The notes below the pieces were generated by a model. It searched no databases and was not told the origin of the DNA. It worked only from the letters and a program-made list of their open reading frames with translations. 64,000 nucleotides of DNA from Microbispora hainanensis (GTDB lineage Bacteria > Actinomycetota > Actinomycetes > Streptosporangiales > Streptosporangiaceae). Below, piece by piece: positions 8,756 to 17,328 of the stretch. The first letter of the stretch is position 1. The number at the start of each line of letters is the position of its first letter. The position numbers were made by a program, and so were the translations under genes. Location: the NCBI RefSeq assembly GCF_006874475.1, contig NZ_VIRM01000029.1, positions 1 to 64,000 of the forward strand, in the 5' to 3' direction.

Positions 8756-9913
8756 CTAGCCTTGCGGCTTCTCCGGCACGTAGAAGGCGGTGGTGCCGGC
8801 CACGGCCGCGTTCACCACGTCGTCGGGCGCGCCGGAGGCCCGGTATGCCTCGCCCCACAGGCTGCTGCTGAGCCTCATGAGCTCGCGCGCCTCCTCCGAC
8901 TGCTCCCACGCGGAGGGGTCGTCGAGCATCTCGCCGCGCAGGTGCAGCCCGAGCCCGAGCAGCGCCAGGTCCCAGCCGACGCCCGTGGCCCCCGGACCGA
9001 ACTGGTCCCAGAACTCGGGCGGGACGACGGCGACGTGCTCCAGCTCGAACACGGTGCGCCCCTCGCCCTCCGGGCTCAGCCGCACCTCGACCTCGCTGAA
9101 GCCGGGGTTCTCGCCGAACAGCCAGCTCACCCGCAGCAGCCGCGGCGGCTCGCAGCGCAGGATCTCCCCGCCCGCGTTGCCCTGGAGCTGGTAGTGCCCG
9201 CCGAGCTTCAGCTCGCCGCTCACCGGGAGGAACCAGCGGCTGATCCGCTCGGGGTCGGTGCAGGCGTCCCACACGTCCTCGATGCCGGCGTCGTAGGTGC
9301 GCCGCAGCAGCACCGTGCGGGCGTCGCCTTCCGGCAGGTCGCGCGTGCCGACCGCGCGGTGGACTTGGTTGATCATGTCGATGAAGTCGCTCATTTGGCC
9401 GTTCTTCCTCGTCGGTCCGTCCGTCGTGGGCTGCGTGCTGGGCAGCGTGACGGCTGTGTCAGCGGCCGCGTTGATGGCCGCGTTGATGGCCGCGTTGATG
9501 GCCGCGGTGATGGCCGCGGTGATGGCCGCGTTGGTTGCCGCGTCATGGGCTGCGTCATGGGCATCGCCGCCGGCGTGCCGCCGTCCGAGCCGCAGCTCCC
9601 GTCTGCCCCGCGCCAGTTCGGTGCCGAGCGCGTCGCTCCGCTGCCCCCAGAAGCCGCGGAACCGCTCCAGCCAGGCGTCGGCCTCCCGCAGCGGCGCGGT
9701 TTCGAGGGCGTACAGCCGCCGCGTGCCCTCGGCGCGTACGGACGCGAGTCCGCACTCGCGGAGCACCCGCAGATGCTGGGAGATGGCCGGCTGTGAGATC
9801 CCGAACTCGGCACGGATGGCCGAGGTGAGCGCGCCCGACGTCTGCTCGCCATCGGAGAGCAGCTCCAGGATCCGGCGTCGCACCGGATCCCCCAGCGCGT
9901 CGAATGCGTGCAC
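8756..9913 (-). CDS. ArsR-family regulator fused to an SRPBCC (AHSA1-like) domain
   Basis: About 385 residues. The N-terminal 95 residues are an ArsR winged helix (FDALGDPVRRRILELL, ISQPAISQHLRVLRE, TRRLYALET). The last 200 residues are an SRPBCC/AHSA1 hydrophobic-ligand domain (FIDMINQVHRAVGTRDLP, DVWDACTDPERISRWFLP). In most actinomycetes these are two adjacent, overlapping genes. Here they are one frame joined by an Ala/Ile/Asn linker encoded by 12-bp repeats. The internal MSDFID is the usual SRPBCC start, so internal initiation is possible. GTG 9913 is preferred over TTG 9949: it matches family starts and lies 6 nt after a -10 box. Confidence 0.8.
   Translation of the reverse strand: MHAFDALGDPVRRRILELLSDGEQTSGALTSAIRAEFGISQPAISQHLRVLRECGLASVRAEGTRRLYALETAPLREADAWLERFRGFWGQRSDALGTELARGRRELRLGRRHAGGDAHDAAHDAATNAAITAAITAAINAAINAAINAAADTAVTLPSTQPTTDGPTRKNGQMSDFIDMINQVHRAVGTRDLPEGDARTVLLRRTYDAGIEDVWDACTDPERISRWFLPVSGELKLGGHYQLQGNAGGEILRCEPPRLLRVSWLFGENPGFSEVEVRLSPEGEGRTVFELEHVAVVPPEFWDQFGPGATGVGWDLALLGLGLHLRGEMLDDPSAWEQSEEARELMRLSSSLWGEAYRASGAPDDVVNAAVAGTTAFYVPEKPQG
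9459..9566 (-). repeat. 12-bp tandem repeat encoding the ArsR-SRPBCC linker
   Basis: Nine consecutive 12-nt units; the five central ones (9471-9530) are TTGATGGCCGCG or GTGATGGCCGCG and the outer ones are degenerate. Read on the minus strand they encode repeating NAAI/TAAI tetrapeptides that bridge the two domains. Confidence 0.9.
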
Positions 9914-9919
9914 GCGCCC

Positions 9920-9963
9920 ACTATGCCGGGAGCCGCTTATAAAAGTCAACGCTTATATAAGCG
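9920..9963 (-). promoter_or_regulatory. Promoter and ArsR-type operator of the fused regulator
   Basis: On the minus strand a -35 box TTGACT (9949-9944) and a -10-like CATAGT (9925-9920) are separated by 18 nt, and GTG 9913 follows the -10 by 6 nt, so the transcript may be leaderless. The perfect 14-bp palindrome CGCTTATATAAGCG (9950-9963) abuts the -35, and a second half site TTATAAGCG lies in the spacer. This arrangement fits autorepression by the ArsR domain. Confidence 0.65.
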
Positions 9964-9984
9964 ACTCCCGGCGGACGGACGTGT

Positions 9985-10299
9985 CTAGAAGTGGCCCGCG
10001 AGGTCGGCGAGCAGCAGGCGCTTGGGCTTGGCGCCCCTGATCTGCTGGACGATCTCGCCGTCTCGGTAGAGGTTCAGCGTGGGAAAGCCCAGGACGTTGT
10101 AGCGCTGGGCGATCTCGGGGTGCTCGTCGGCATTGATCTTGGCGACCGTGAGGCGGTCGCCGTACTCGGCGGCGATCTCCTCCAGGATCGGGGCGATCAT
10201 CTTGCACGGCGGGCACCAGTCGGTCCAGAAGTCCACCAGCACGGGCTTGTCGCTGTGCAGCACCTGCTCGTCGAAATTCTCCGCGGTCAGCGTGATCAT
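9985..10299 (-). CDS. trxA: Thioredoxin with WCPPC active site
   Basis: 104 residues, the length of a free thioredoxin. It reduces protein disulfides in the cytoplasm. The active site is FWTDWCPPCKMIAP (Cys 29 and 32), with Pro replacing the usual Gly of WCGPC. This change alters redox potential in studied variants and is common in a second actinobacterial thioredoxin. The cis-Pro loop GFPTLNLY is intact. It follows the MerR regulator on the same strand (56 nt), suggesting co-transcription and redox control. Confidence 0.93.
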   Translation of the reverse strand: MITLTAENFDEQVLHSDKPVLVDFWTDWCPPCKMIAPILEEIAAEYGDRLTVAKINADEHPEIAQRYNVLGFPTLNLYRDGEIVQQIRGAKPKRLLLADLAGHF

Positions 10300-10355
10300 G
10301 ACTCTCCTCGTCGGGTGAGAAAGGAGTGCCGGACAAATGCTGCCTGCTTGATTTG

Positions 10356-10724
10356 TCAGGCACGACTAAGGCAGCCGGGGCAGGCGTCGGCGAATTGGGC
10401 GGCGACCTCCGCGCGGCGGGCGAGCAGGTCGCGGATCTCCCGGTCGATCTCCGCGAGCTTGCGCCGATAGACGGCCACAGACTCCGGGCAGGAGCCTCCG
10501 GACGGGTGTCCGGACCGCAGGCAGTCCACGAACGGGCGGGCGTCCTCCAGCGTGAAGCCGACCGACATCAGCTCCCGGATCTCGGTGACGATCCGGACGT
10601 CCGACTCGTCGTACTCGCGATATCCGTTTGCCGAGCGGCGCGACCGGATGAGCCCCCGCTGCTCGTAGTAGCGCAGCGCGCGGGTGCTCACTCCCACGCG
10701 CCGGGCCAGCTCGCCGATCCGCAT
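10356..10724 (-). CDS. MerR-family transcriptional regulator
   Basis: 122 residues. The N-terminal winged helix (MRIGELARRVGVSTRALRYY, then EQRGLI) is followed by a dimerisation helix and an effector region with Cys 68, 79, 115 and 118 (GGSCPES, ACPGCL). Four cysteines suggest metal or redox sensing, but the spacing is not that of SoxR or ZntR. It lies immediately upstream of the WCPPC thioredoxin gene and probably controls it. The RBS GAGGAGG is well placed before ATG 10724. Confidence 0.88.
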   Translation of the reverse strand: MRIGELARRVGVSTRALRYYEQRGLIRSRRSANGYREYDESDVRIVTEIRELMSVGFTLEDARPFVDCLRSGHPSGGSCPESVAVYRRKLAEIDREIRDLLARRAEVAAQFADACPGCLSRA

Positions 10725-10757
10725 CGGCCCCTCCTCGGCTGTCCTGGCACGACGCTA

Positions 10758-10784
10758 AAGCTTGACGCCGGTGACAAGGTCAAG
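10758..10784 (-). promoter_or_regulatory. MerR-type promoter/operator
   Basis: Inverted repeat CTTGAC (10761-10766) / GTCAAG (10779-10784) with a 12-nt centre, upstream of the MerR-thioredoxin pair. On the minus strand TTGACC can act as a -35, with TTAGCG/TAGCGT 19-20 nt downstream. That overlong spacer is typical of MerR-activated promoters. Confidence 0.55.
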
Positions 10785-10791
10785 CCCCGAT

Positions 10792-11490
10792 TCAGAATTC
10801 CCGCCAGCGGAGGACGTTCGGATAGCCGATCTCCAGGCCCTCGATCTCCCGCAGCGCCTCGCCGGCCACCTCGGGCGTGAACTCGATGCGCAGCACCGCC
10901 TCCAGGTCGGCCCGGGAGCGGAACGTCATCCGCAGGTCCAGCTCCTCGCGCCGCCAGCCGTGCCGGGACCAGAAGCGTTCCACGGTCTCCGGGGAGTACG
11001 ACGGCAGCGAGCGGCGGAACCAGCGGCCGAACGCCCCGCGCGCGGCGTCCACGTCCACGACGAAGGCCGCGCCGCCCCGGCGCAGCACCCGCCCCAGCTC
11101 GCGCAGGCCGGGCTCGCAGCCGGGCCCGAAGAAGTACGCCCAGCGCGCGATCGCCACGTCGGCCGACGCGTCGGGAAGGGGCAGCGCCTGCGCGGTGCCC
11201 GTACGCACGGAGACGTTGGGCAGCGACGCGCAGCGGGCGTCGGCCTGCGCGGCCAGGCCGACGTGCGGCTCGACGCCCACGACGCGCCCGGCGGACGCGG
11301 CGAGCGCGGGCAGGTGGAAGCCGCTGCCACAGCCGATCTCGACCACGGTCGCGCCGTCCCAGGGCCGTACGGCCCGCATCGCCGCCTCGGTCGCGCCCGC
11401 GGGCCCGACGGCGAGGTTCTCCAGCTCGTAGATCTGGGGAGTGTTCCAGATGTTCGGACTGGGTACGGCCCCGCTCACGATCCGTGCCAT
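10792..11490 (-). CDS. Class I SAM-dependent methyltransferase
   Basis: 232 residues. The Rossmann methyltransferase motif I is VVEIGCGSGFHLPAL. Motif II acidic residue is in VVGVEPH, and motif IV region is ADVAIARWAYFFGPG. Substrate is unknown; it is a small-molecule-type (UbiE/COQ5-like) enzyme with a C-terminal beta region. The ATG at 11490 is chosen because MARIVSGAVPSPNIWNTP is the family-like start; the frame continues upstream without homology. The next gene is divergent. Confidence 0.82.
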   Translation of the reverse strand: MARIVSGAVPSPNIWNTPQIYELENLAVGPAGATEAAMRAVRPWDGATVVEIGCGSGFHLPALAASAGRVVGVEPHVGLAAQADARCASLPNVSVRTGTAQALPLPDASADVAIARWAYFFGPGCEPGLRELGRVLRRGGAAFVVDVDAARGAFGRWFRRSLPSYSPETVERFWSRHGWRREELDLRMTFRSRADLEAVLRIEFTPEVAGEALREIEGLEIGYPNVLRWREF

Positions 11491-11653
11491 GCGCCCCACA
11501 TTAGTTGGCGACCTTGGGTAGTTGATTGTGGCGAAGCGGCGCAGGGCGCGGGTGCGGCTTAGGCTGGATCCGTGAACGGGCGCATGGAGCGAACGGACGG
11601 CCACGGCCACGGCACTGGAACGTGCCCGCGGGCCGCCAGGGGAGGCTGGCCTC

Positions 11654-12469
11654 ATGAGTGACATCCGCGTGCCCAGCGGCAAGGTGGCGCTGTCGACGGC
11701 GTCGGTGTACCCGGAGCGGACGCCGGACGCCTTCGAACTGGCCGCCCGGCTCGGGTACGACGGCGTAGAGATCATGGTGGGACAGGACCCGGTCAGCCAG
11801 GACATCGAGGTCCTCGAACGGCTGCGTGACCACTATGAGATCCCCATCCTGGCAGTGCACGCGCCCTGTCTGCTGGTGACCCAGCGGGTGTGGGGCCGCG
11901 ACCCGTGGCTGAAGCTGCGCAGGGCCCGCGAGGCGGCCGAGCGGCTGGGCGCGCAGACGGTCGTCGTGCATCCGCCCTTCCGGTGGCAGCGCGACTACGC
12001 CAGGGATTTCGAGAAGGGGCTGGCCCGGATGCGCGAGGAGACGGACGTCGTCTTCGCGGTGGAGAACATGTTCCCGCTGCGGGCCAGGGGCAACGAGGTC
12101 GTGCCGTACGCGCCGGACTGGAACCCCGTCGACTTCGACTTCCCCCAGGTGACGCTCGACCTGTCCCATACGGCGGTGTCCGGGTCCGACGCGATGGAGA
12201 TGGCGACCAAGCTGGGCGACCGGCTGGCCCACCTGCACCTGGCCGACGGTGTGGGCACCACCAACAAGGACGAGCACCTGGTGCCCGGCCGGGGGACGCA
12301 GCCCTGCGGGCCGATCCTGGAACGCCTGGCCGGCAACGATTATCAGGGCCTTGTCGTTCTGGAGATCAACACGCGCAAGGCCACCAGCCGCAGCGAGCGG
12401 ATCGAGGACCTGACCGAGGCCCTCGCCTTCGCGCGGCTCCACTTCGCCGCCTCATCGACGGCCTCATGA
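11654..12469 (+). CDS. Sugar phosphate isomerase/epimerase-like TIM-barrel protein
   Basis: 271 residues of the AP endonuclease 2 / xylose isomerase-like TIM barrel (PF01261). Metal-ligand motifs appear in order: [21 protein letters not shown] (Glu), [11 protein letters not shown] (Asp/His), HLHLADGVG and VLEIN (Glu). Substrate is not evident. The stop codon overlaps the start of the following methyltransferase (ATGA), so the two are translationally coupled. Confidence 0.82.
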   Translation: MSDIRVPSGKVALSTASVYPERTPDAFELAARLGYDGVEIMVGQDPVSQDIEVLERLRDHYEIPILAVHAPCLLVTQRVWGRDPWLKLRRAREAAERLGAQTVVVHPPFRWQRDYARDFEKGLARMREETDVVFAVENMFPLRARGNEVVPYAPDWNPVDFDFPQVTLDLSHTAVSGSDAMEMATKLGDRLAHLHLADGVGTTNKDEHLVPGRGTQPCGPILERLAGNDYQGLVVLEINTRKATSRSERIEDLTEALAFARLHFAASSTAS

Positions 12470-13236
12470 ACGAGCGGATCGCGGACAGCCACCGGGTCTT
12501 CGACCGCGTCTCGGAGGAGTACGACGCGGCGAGGCCGCACTACCCCGAGGCCCTCTACGTCGCGCTGGAGACCCTGTCGGGGGTCCGGCTCGCGGGGGCG
12601 ACCGTGATCGACGTCGGGGCCGGCACGGGCATCTCGACGCGGGGGCTGCTCGACCGCGGCGCCCGGGTCGTCGCCGTCGACCGCGGCGAGCGGATGCTGG
12701 CCCGGCTGCGCGCCCGCACGGCCTGCCCCGCCCTGCTCGCCGACGGGAACGACCTGCCCTTCCGCGCGGGCGCGGCCGACCTTGTGACGTACGCGCAGTC
12801 GTGGCACTGGCTCGACCCGGCCCTGTCGGTGGCCGAGGCCGTACGCGTGATCGCGGACGGCGGCGCGATCTCGGGCTGGTGGAACAGCGTGGATCCCGGC
12901 AAGGCCGACTGGCTGGCGGCCAACCAGGTGCGGCTCGCCGAGTCGTGCCCCGGTTACATCGGGCCCGTGCTGCCCGGGTGGAGCATGCCGCCGATCGCCG
13001 CGGCCATGTCCGACGCCGGTCTCGCCGTCGCCGACACCTGGGTCGGCTGGACCAGGTCGGTGCGGCTGGAGGACTTCCTGACCGACCTGCGCTCCCACTC
13101 GTACATGGCGAGTATGGACGGCGACGTGGTGACGGAGCTGCTCGCCAGGGAGCGTGCCGAGCTCGGCCGGGTGTTTCCCGACGGGCGGCTGACCGTTCCG
13201 ATGCGCGTGTATCTTGCGGTGGGTCGCAGGGGCTGA
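12466..13236 (+). CDS. SAM-dependent methyltransferase
   Basis: 256 residues. The N-terminal [19 protein letters not shown] and motif [17 protein letters not shown] place it with UbiE/TAM-like class I methyltransferases. QSWHWLDP is a common motif of actinobacterial members. The start is set by the 4-nt overlap with the isomerase-like gene. A TetR regulator follows after 18 nt on the same strand, so a three-gene unit is plausible. Substrate is unknown. Confidence 0.84.
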   Translation: MNERIADSHRVFDRVSEEYDAARPHYPEALYVALETLSGVRLAGATVIDVGAGTGISTRGLLDRGARVVAVDRGERMLARLRARTACPALLADGNDLPFRAGAADLVTYAQSWHWLDPALSVAEAVRVIADGGAISGWWNSVDPGKADWLAANQVRLAESCPGYIGPVLPGWSMPPIAAAMSDAGLAVADTWVGWTRSVRLEDFLTDLRSHSYMASMDGDVVTELLARERAELGRVFPDGRLTVPMRVYLAVGRRG

Positions 13237-13254
13237 ACTGGAGCGGGGATCGAT

Positions 13255-13872
13255 GTGACGACGGAGGTGCCGGAGGTCTCGGGCGGCAGGCGGCGGCCGG
13301 GGCGCCGGCCCGGCCGGCGTCCGGGCTCGGCGGATACCCGGGGCGAGATCCTCGCCGCGGCGCGCAAGGTCTTCGCGGAGAAGGGGTTCGACAAGGCGAC
13401 GATCCGCGGCATCGCCCGGGAGGCCGGTGTCGATCCGGCCCTCGTCCACCACTATTTCGACACCAAGGAGGGCGTGTTCGTCGCGGCCATGCGGCTGCCG
13501 CTGGACCCTTCGACGGTGCTTCCCCCCATCCTGGCGGGGCCGCGTGAGCAGGTCGGCGAGCGTGTCGTCCGCTTCGTCCTGACGATGACGGCGGACCCGG
13601 CGGCCAGGGAGCCGATGCTGGGGCTGGTGCGGTCGGCGATGGTGAACGAGCAGGCCGTCGGCATGGTCAGGGAGTTCTTCGCGACGGCCGTCCTCGGGCG
13701 GGTGGCCAAGGCGCTGGACGTTCCGCCGCTGCGGATGGAGGCCGCCTTCGGGCAGTTGTTCGGCCTGGTGATGACGCGGTACATCCTCAGGTTCGAGCCG
13801 CTGGCCTCCGCCGACATCGAGGAGATCGTCGCGCTGGTCGGCCCCACCGTGCAGCGCTACCTGGCCGGATAG
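13255..13872 (+). CDS. TetR-family transcriptional regulator
   Basis: 205 residues, GTG start. An unusual Arg/Pro/Gly-rich N-terminal tail (RRRPGRRPGRRPG) precedes a canonical TetR HTH (TRGEILAAARKVFAEKGF, ATIRGIAREAGVDPALVHHY). The ligand domain matches the TetR_C group with the EQAVGMVREFF segment. It sits before an EtfD-like gene, and a palindrome lies between them, so control of that gene or of fatty-acid metabolism is possible. Confidence 0.88.
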   Translation: MTTEVPEVSGGRRRPGRRPGRRPGSADTRGEILAAARKVFAEKGFDKATIRGIAREAGVDPALVHHYFDTKEGVFVAAMRLPLDPSTVLPPILAGPREQVGERVVRFVLTMTADPAAREPMLGLVRSAMVNEQAVGMVREFFATAVLGRVAKALDVPPLRMEAAFGQLFGLVMTRYILRFEPLASADIEEIVALVGPTVQRYLAG

Positions 13873-13901
13873 ATTACGGCCGCCCCGCGCATACCCTCTT
13901 A

Positions 13902-13916
13902 TAGAGCTTTGTTCTA
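13902..13916. promoter_or_regulatory. Imperfect palindrome, TetR operator candidate
   Basis: TAGAGCTTTGTTCTA is an imperfect palindrome with outer arms TAGA/TCTA, in the 225-nt gap between the TetR gene and the EtfD-like gene. Proximity makes it a candidate site for that TetR protein. No strong -35/-10 pair was recognised beside it. Confidence 0.35.
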
Positions 13917-14097
13917 GTATCGTGCCGTCGGCGGGAAACGCAGTGACGAGCGCCACTCGCCGAGCGTGACGCAGGATAAGTTACTCGCCGGTACCATTCG
14001 GGAAGCGCAGGCGTTATCCACAGGGCGGGGCACAACCGCCCTCGCGAGGGCGCCGCGCCCCTACGCTGGCCGCCGACGTTCGATATTGGAGGGACTC

Positions 14098-16221
14098 GTG
14101 CTCTGGGTAGCGATTGCAGGCCTCATCGCGACCGCCGTGGCGGTCGGGTTGGCGGGCCGTCGCGTGCTGTTCCTCTATCGGCTGGCCACCAGCGGCCAGC
14201 CGGCCCCGGAGCGGATCGAGTACGCCAAACAGCACGCCGGCGCCGAGATCAAGGCCCAGCTGGTGGAGGTCTTCGGCCAGCGCAAGCTGCTGAAGTGGAC
14301 GCCGTCCGGCACCGCCCACTTCTTCGTCATGTGGGCGTTCTTCATCCTGCTGACCGTCTACATCGAGGCGTACGGCGCGATCATCCAGGGAGCGATCACC
14401 GGGCACTCGGACTTCCACATCCCGCTCATCGGGACCTGGCCGGTGCTGGGCTTCCTGCAGGACTTCATCGCGGTCGCCTGTCTGCTCGGGCTGGTCGCGT
14501 TCACGGCCATCCGGATCAAGAACTCGCCGAAGAAGCTCGGACGCGGCTCCCGGTTCTCCGGTTCGCACCTGGGCGGGGCCTGGCTGGTCCTGTTCATGAT
14601 CTTCAACATCATCTGGACGCTGTTCCTCGCCCGGGGGGCGGCGGCGGCCAACGGCAACTTCCCCTATGAGTCCGGCGCCTTCGTCAGCCTGGCCATCGGG
14701 AAGGTGTTGCCGCACAGCGAGCTGCTGGAGCAGATCGCCCTGCTGCTGCACATCGGCCTCATGCTGGTGTTCCTGGTCATCGTGGTGAACAGCAAGCACC
14801 TGCACATCTTCACCGCGCCGCTGAACGTGTTGTTCTCCCGCCGTCCGGACGGGCTGGGCCCCGCCCAGCCGATGCGCAGCGGCGGCAAGGTGCTCGACTT
14901 CGAGGAGGCCGACCCCGAGGTCGACGTGTTCGGCCGCGGCAAGATCACCGACACGACCTGGAAGGGCTTCCTCGACTTCTACACCTGCACCGAGTGCGGC
15001 CGCTGCCAGTCCCAGTGCCCGGCCTGGAACACCGACAAGCCGCTGTCGCCCAAGATGCTCATCCTCGACCAGCGCGACCACGCCTTCGCGGTCGCGCCCT
15101 ACCTGCTGGCCGGGGAGAAGGAGAAGGAGAGCTTCTCCGAGGACGTGCTGGCCCTGCTCGACAAGCCGCTGGTGGGCGAGGACGGGGTCATCCACCCCGA
15201 CGTGTTGTGGTCGTGCACCAACTGCGGCGCCTGCGTCGAGCAGTGCCCGGTCGACATCGAGCACATCGACCACATCCTCGACATGCGCCGCTACCAGGTG
15301 ATGATCGAGTCGTCGTTCCCGTCCGAGGCGGGCGTGATGCTCAAGAACCTGGAGAACAAGGGCAACCCGTGGGGCATGTCCGAGATGAAGCGGGCCGAGT
15401 GGATCGAGGAACTTGCCACCTCCGTGGACGGACAACACTTCGAGGTCCCGATCATCGACGGGAAGATGCCCGAGGACGTCGAGTATCTGTTCTGGGTCGG
15501 CTGCGCCGGCGCGCTGGAGGACCGGGCCAAGAAGACCACCAAGGCGGTGGCGGAGCTGCTGCACATCGCCGGGGTCAAGTTCGGCGTGCTCGGCCCGATG
15601 GAGGCGTGCACGGGCGACCCGGCCCGCCGCCTGGGCATGGAGTTCCTGTTCAACATGCTCGCCCAGCAGAACATCGAGACGCTCAACGAGGCCGGGGTCA
15701 AGAAGATCGTGGCCACCTGCCCTCACTGCTTCAACACCCTCGCCAACGAATACCCCCAGCTCGGTGGCACGTACGAGGTCGTGCACCACACCCAGCTGCT
15801 GGCGCATCTGGTGGAGGAGGGCAGGCTCACCCCGATCACGCCGATCGAGGAGAAGATCACCTATCACGACCCGTGCTTCCTCGGCCGGCACAACAAGGTG
15901 TACGCCCAGCCGCGCGACATCATGGCCAAGGTGCCGGGTGTCCAGACTCAGGAGATGCACCGCTGCAAGGAGCGCGGATTCTGCTGCGGCGCCGGCGGCG
16001 CGCGCATGTGGATGGAGGAGCGAATCGGAAAGCGCATCAACACCGAGCGCGTCGACGAGGCGCTGACCACCGATCCCGACACCGTCTCCACCGCCTGCCC
16101 GTTCTGCCTGGTGATGCTCGGCGACGCGATCAACGAGAAGAAGAACGCCGGTCAGGCCAAGGAGTCGCTGGAGGTCGTGGACGTCGCCCAGCTCCTCATC
16201 AAATCCATCAAGCAGGGGTAA
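14098..16221 (+). CDS. EtfD-like membrane iron-sulfur oxidoreductase
   Basis: 707 residues. About six N-terminal transmembrane segments form a NarI/GlpC-like haem/quinone module (for example FFVMWAFFILLTVYI and IALLLHIGLMLVFLVIVV). Next come two [4Fe-4S] motifs, CTECGRCQSQCP and CTNCGACVEQCP, and two CCG (heterodisulfide-reductase) domains ending CPHCFNTLANEYP and ERGFCCGAGGARMW. This layout matches mycobacterial EtfD (Rv0338c), which passes electrons from ETF in beta-oxidation to the quinone pool; the match is by architecture only. GTG 14098 is chosen for its GGAGGG RBS; the frame extends to 13966 without homology. Confidence 0.85.
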   Translation: MLWVAIAGLIATAVAVGLAGRRVLFLYRLATSGQPAPERIEYAKQHAGAEIKAQLVEVFGQRKLLKWTPSGTAHFFVMWAFFILLTVYIEAYGAIIQGAITGHSDFHIPLIGTWPVLGFLQDFIAVACLLGLVAFTAIRIKNSPKKLGRGSRFSGSHLGGAWLVLFMIFNIIWTLFLARGAAAANGNFPYESGAFVSLAIGKVLPHSELLEQIALLLHIGLMLVFLVIVVNSKHLHIFTAPLNVLFSRRPDGLGPAQPMRSGGKVLDFEEADPEVDVFGRGKITDTTWKGFLDFYTCTECGRCQSQCPAWNTDKPLSPKMLILDQRDHAFAVAPYLLAGEKEKESFSEDVLALLDKPLVGEDGVIHPDVLWSCTNCGACVEQCPVDIEHIDHILDMRRYQVMIESSFPSEAGVMLKNLENKGNPWGMSEMKRAEWIEELATSVDGQHFEVPIIDGKMPEDVEYLFWVGCAGALEDRAKKTTKAVAELLHIAGVKFGVLGPMEACTGDPARRLGMEFLFNMLAQQNIETLNEAGVKKIVATCPHCFNTLANEYPQLGGTYEVVHHTQLLAHLVEEGRLTPITPIEEKITYHDPCFLGRHNKVYAQPRDIMAKVPGVQTQEMHRCKERGFCCGAGGARMWMEERIGKRINTERVDEALTTDPDTVSTACPFCLVMLGDAINEKKNAGQAKESLEVVDVAQLLIKSIKQG

Positions 16222-16380
16222 AGCAATCCTTGCCGTGATCGTGAACTATTTGTGGAAAACATCGGTCAAGGCGATGGAATGAATCGTGTTTCACGGAACA
16301 GTGACAAAGGCTTTCTCCACATAACAGGAAAATCACGGTAACCTCAACGTTGGCTCAATCGACGGGGAGGGGGCTGGACG

Positions 16381-17328
16381 GTGGGCGTGGTCGTCATCGA
16401 CGCGGAGGTCACCCTGGCGGACGTCCTCTCCCTGCGTCTGTCCATCGCCGAGCCGCTGGCGGACGGCACCCGCCTGGTCCTGCGGCAACGCGGCACGGGT
16501 GAGGAACGGCAGGTGCCGCTCGGCGCATCGGGCGGGCGGACGAGGGACGCCGGCGTCGCGGTCTCCCTGGCGCCCCTCGACCTCGGCCCCGGCCGCTGGG
16601 ACACCTACCTCGAACAGGGCGGCGCCCGCACCCGCATCCAGAGCGCCGATCCCGGGTTCTCGCTCGACCGTCTCGACGCGTACGCGCTGGGCCGGCGGAC
16701 GCTGGCCTACCGGGCCTACCGCACGCGCAACGGATTCCTGGCCCTCAAGATAGATCCGGCGGAGCCGGTCGCCGACGTCCGCGCGGTGTGGTTCCGCGAG
16801 GGACGCTTCGAGGTGACCGGGCTGCTGGCCTACACCGGCCTGGACGACGACGACCGGCACCGCCACGCCACGCTCGCGCTGCGTCACAGCAACCCGGGCC
16901 TCAACAACCCGGGCAACAGCAACTCGGGCCACAGCCACCCCGGCCACGACGACCCGGGTGTCGGCGCCGCGGTGCCCGGTGACAGCGGTGACAGCGGTGA
17001 CAGCGGTGACAACGAGCCGGGGCACGGCGATCCGGGGCGCGATGATCCGGCCGCCACCGTGCGGGTCGCCGCCACCGTCCAGGGGGTCCGGTTCCACGCC
17101 GCGCTCTCACTGTGCGACGTGCTGGCCGCCACCCCGGACTCGCAGGGCTCCTGGGAGCCCTATCTGGAGGTGGACGGCGTCGACCGCGCGCTGCCGCTGG
17201 GCGCCAGGCTCGACGACGTCGAGGGCAAGCGCCGCCGCGTCCACTATCCCCACGCGCTCGTGGACGGCGTGCCGATCCGGCCCAGCTTCACGCCCGCCGA
17301 CGAGCTGCTGCTGGAGGTGGGGGCGTGA
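16381..17328 (+). CDS. Glycosyltransferase-associated hypothetical protein with Gly/Ser/Asp linker
   Basis: 315 residues, GTG start with a GGGGAGGG RBS. Two similar beta-rich modules are visible: about 1-165 (VTLADVLSLRLSI, WDTYLEQ, FSLDRLDAYALG) and about 225-315 (WEPYLEVDGVDRALPLG). They are joined by a low-complexity linker of NPG/HPG and GDS repeats. No catalytic motif was found. Such modules occur as accessory domains beside cell-wall polymer and capsule glycosyltransferases. It overlaps the downstream GT4 gene by 4 nt and probably works with it. Confidence 0.5.
   Translation: MGVVVIDAEVTLADVLSLRLSIAEPLADGTRLVLRQRGTGEERQVPLGASGGRTRDAGVAVSLAPLDLGPGRWDTYLEQGGARTRIQSADPGFSLDRLDAYALGRRTLAYRAYRTRNGFLALKIDPAEPVADVRAVWFREGRFEVTGLLAYTGLDDDDRHRHATLALRHSNPGLNNPGNSNSGHSHPGHDDPGVGAAVPGDSGDSGDSGDNEPGHGDPGRDDPAATVRVAATVQGVRFHAALSLCDVLAATPDSQGSWEPYLEVDGVDRALPLGARLDDVEGKRRRVHYPHALVDGVPIRPSFTPADELLLEVGA

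Noticed and set aside
9914-9949. TTG start at 9949 for the ArsR fusion
   Set aside because: TTG overlaps the -35 box and the extra residues are not part of the ArsR fold; GTG 9913 fits promoter and family better.
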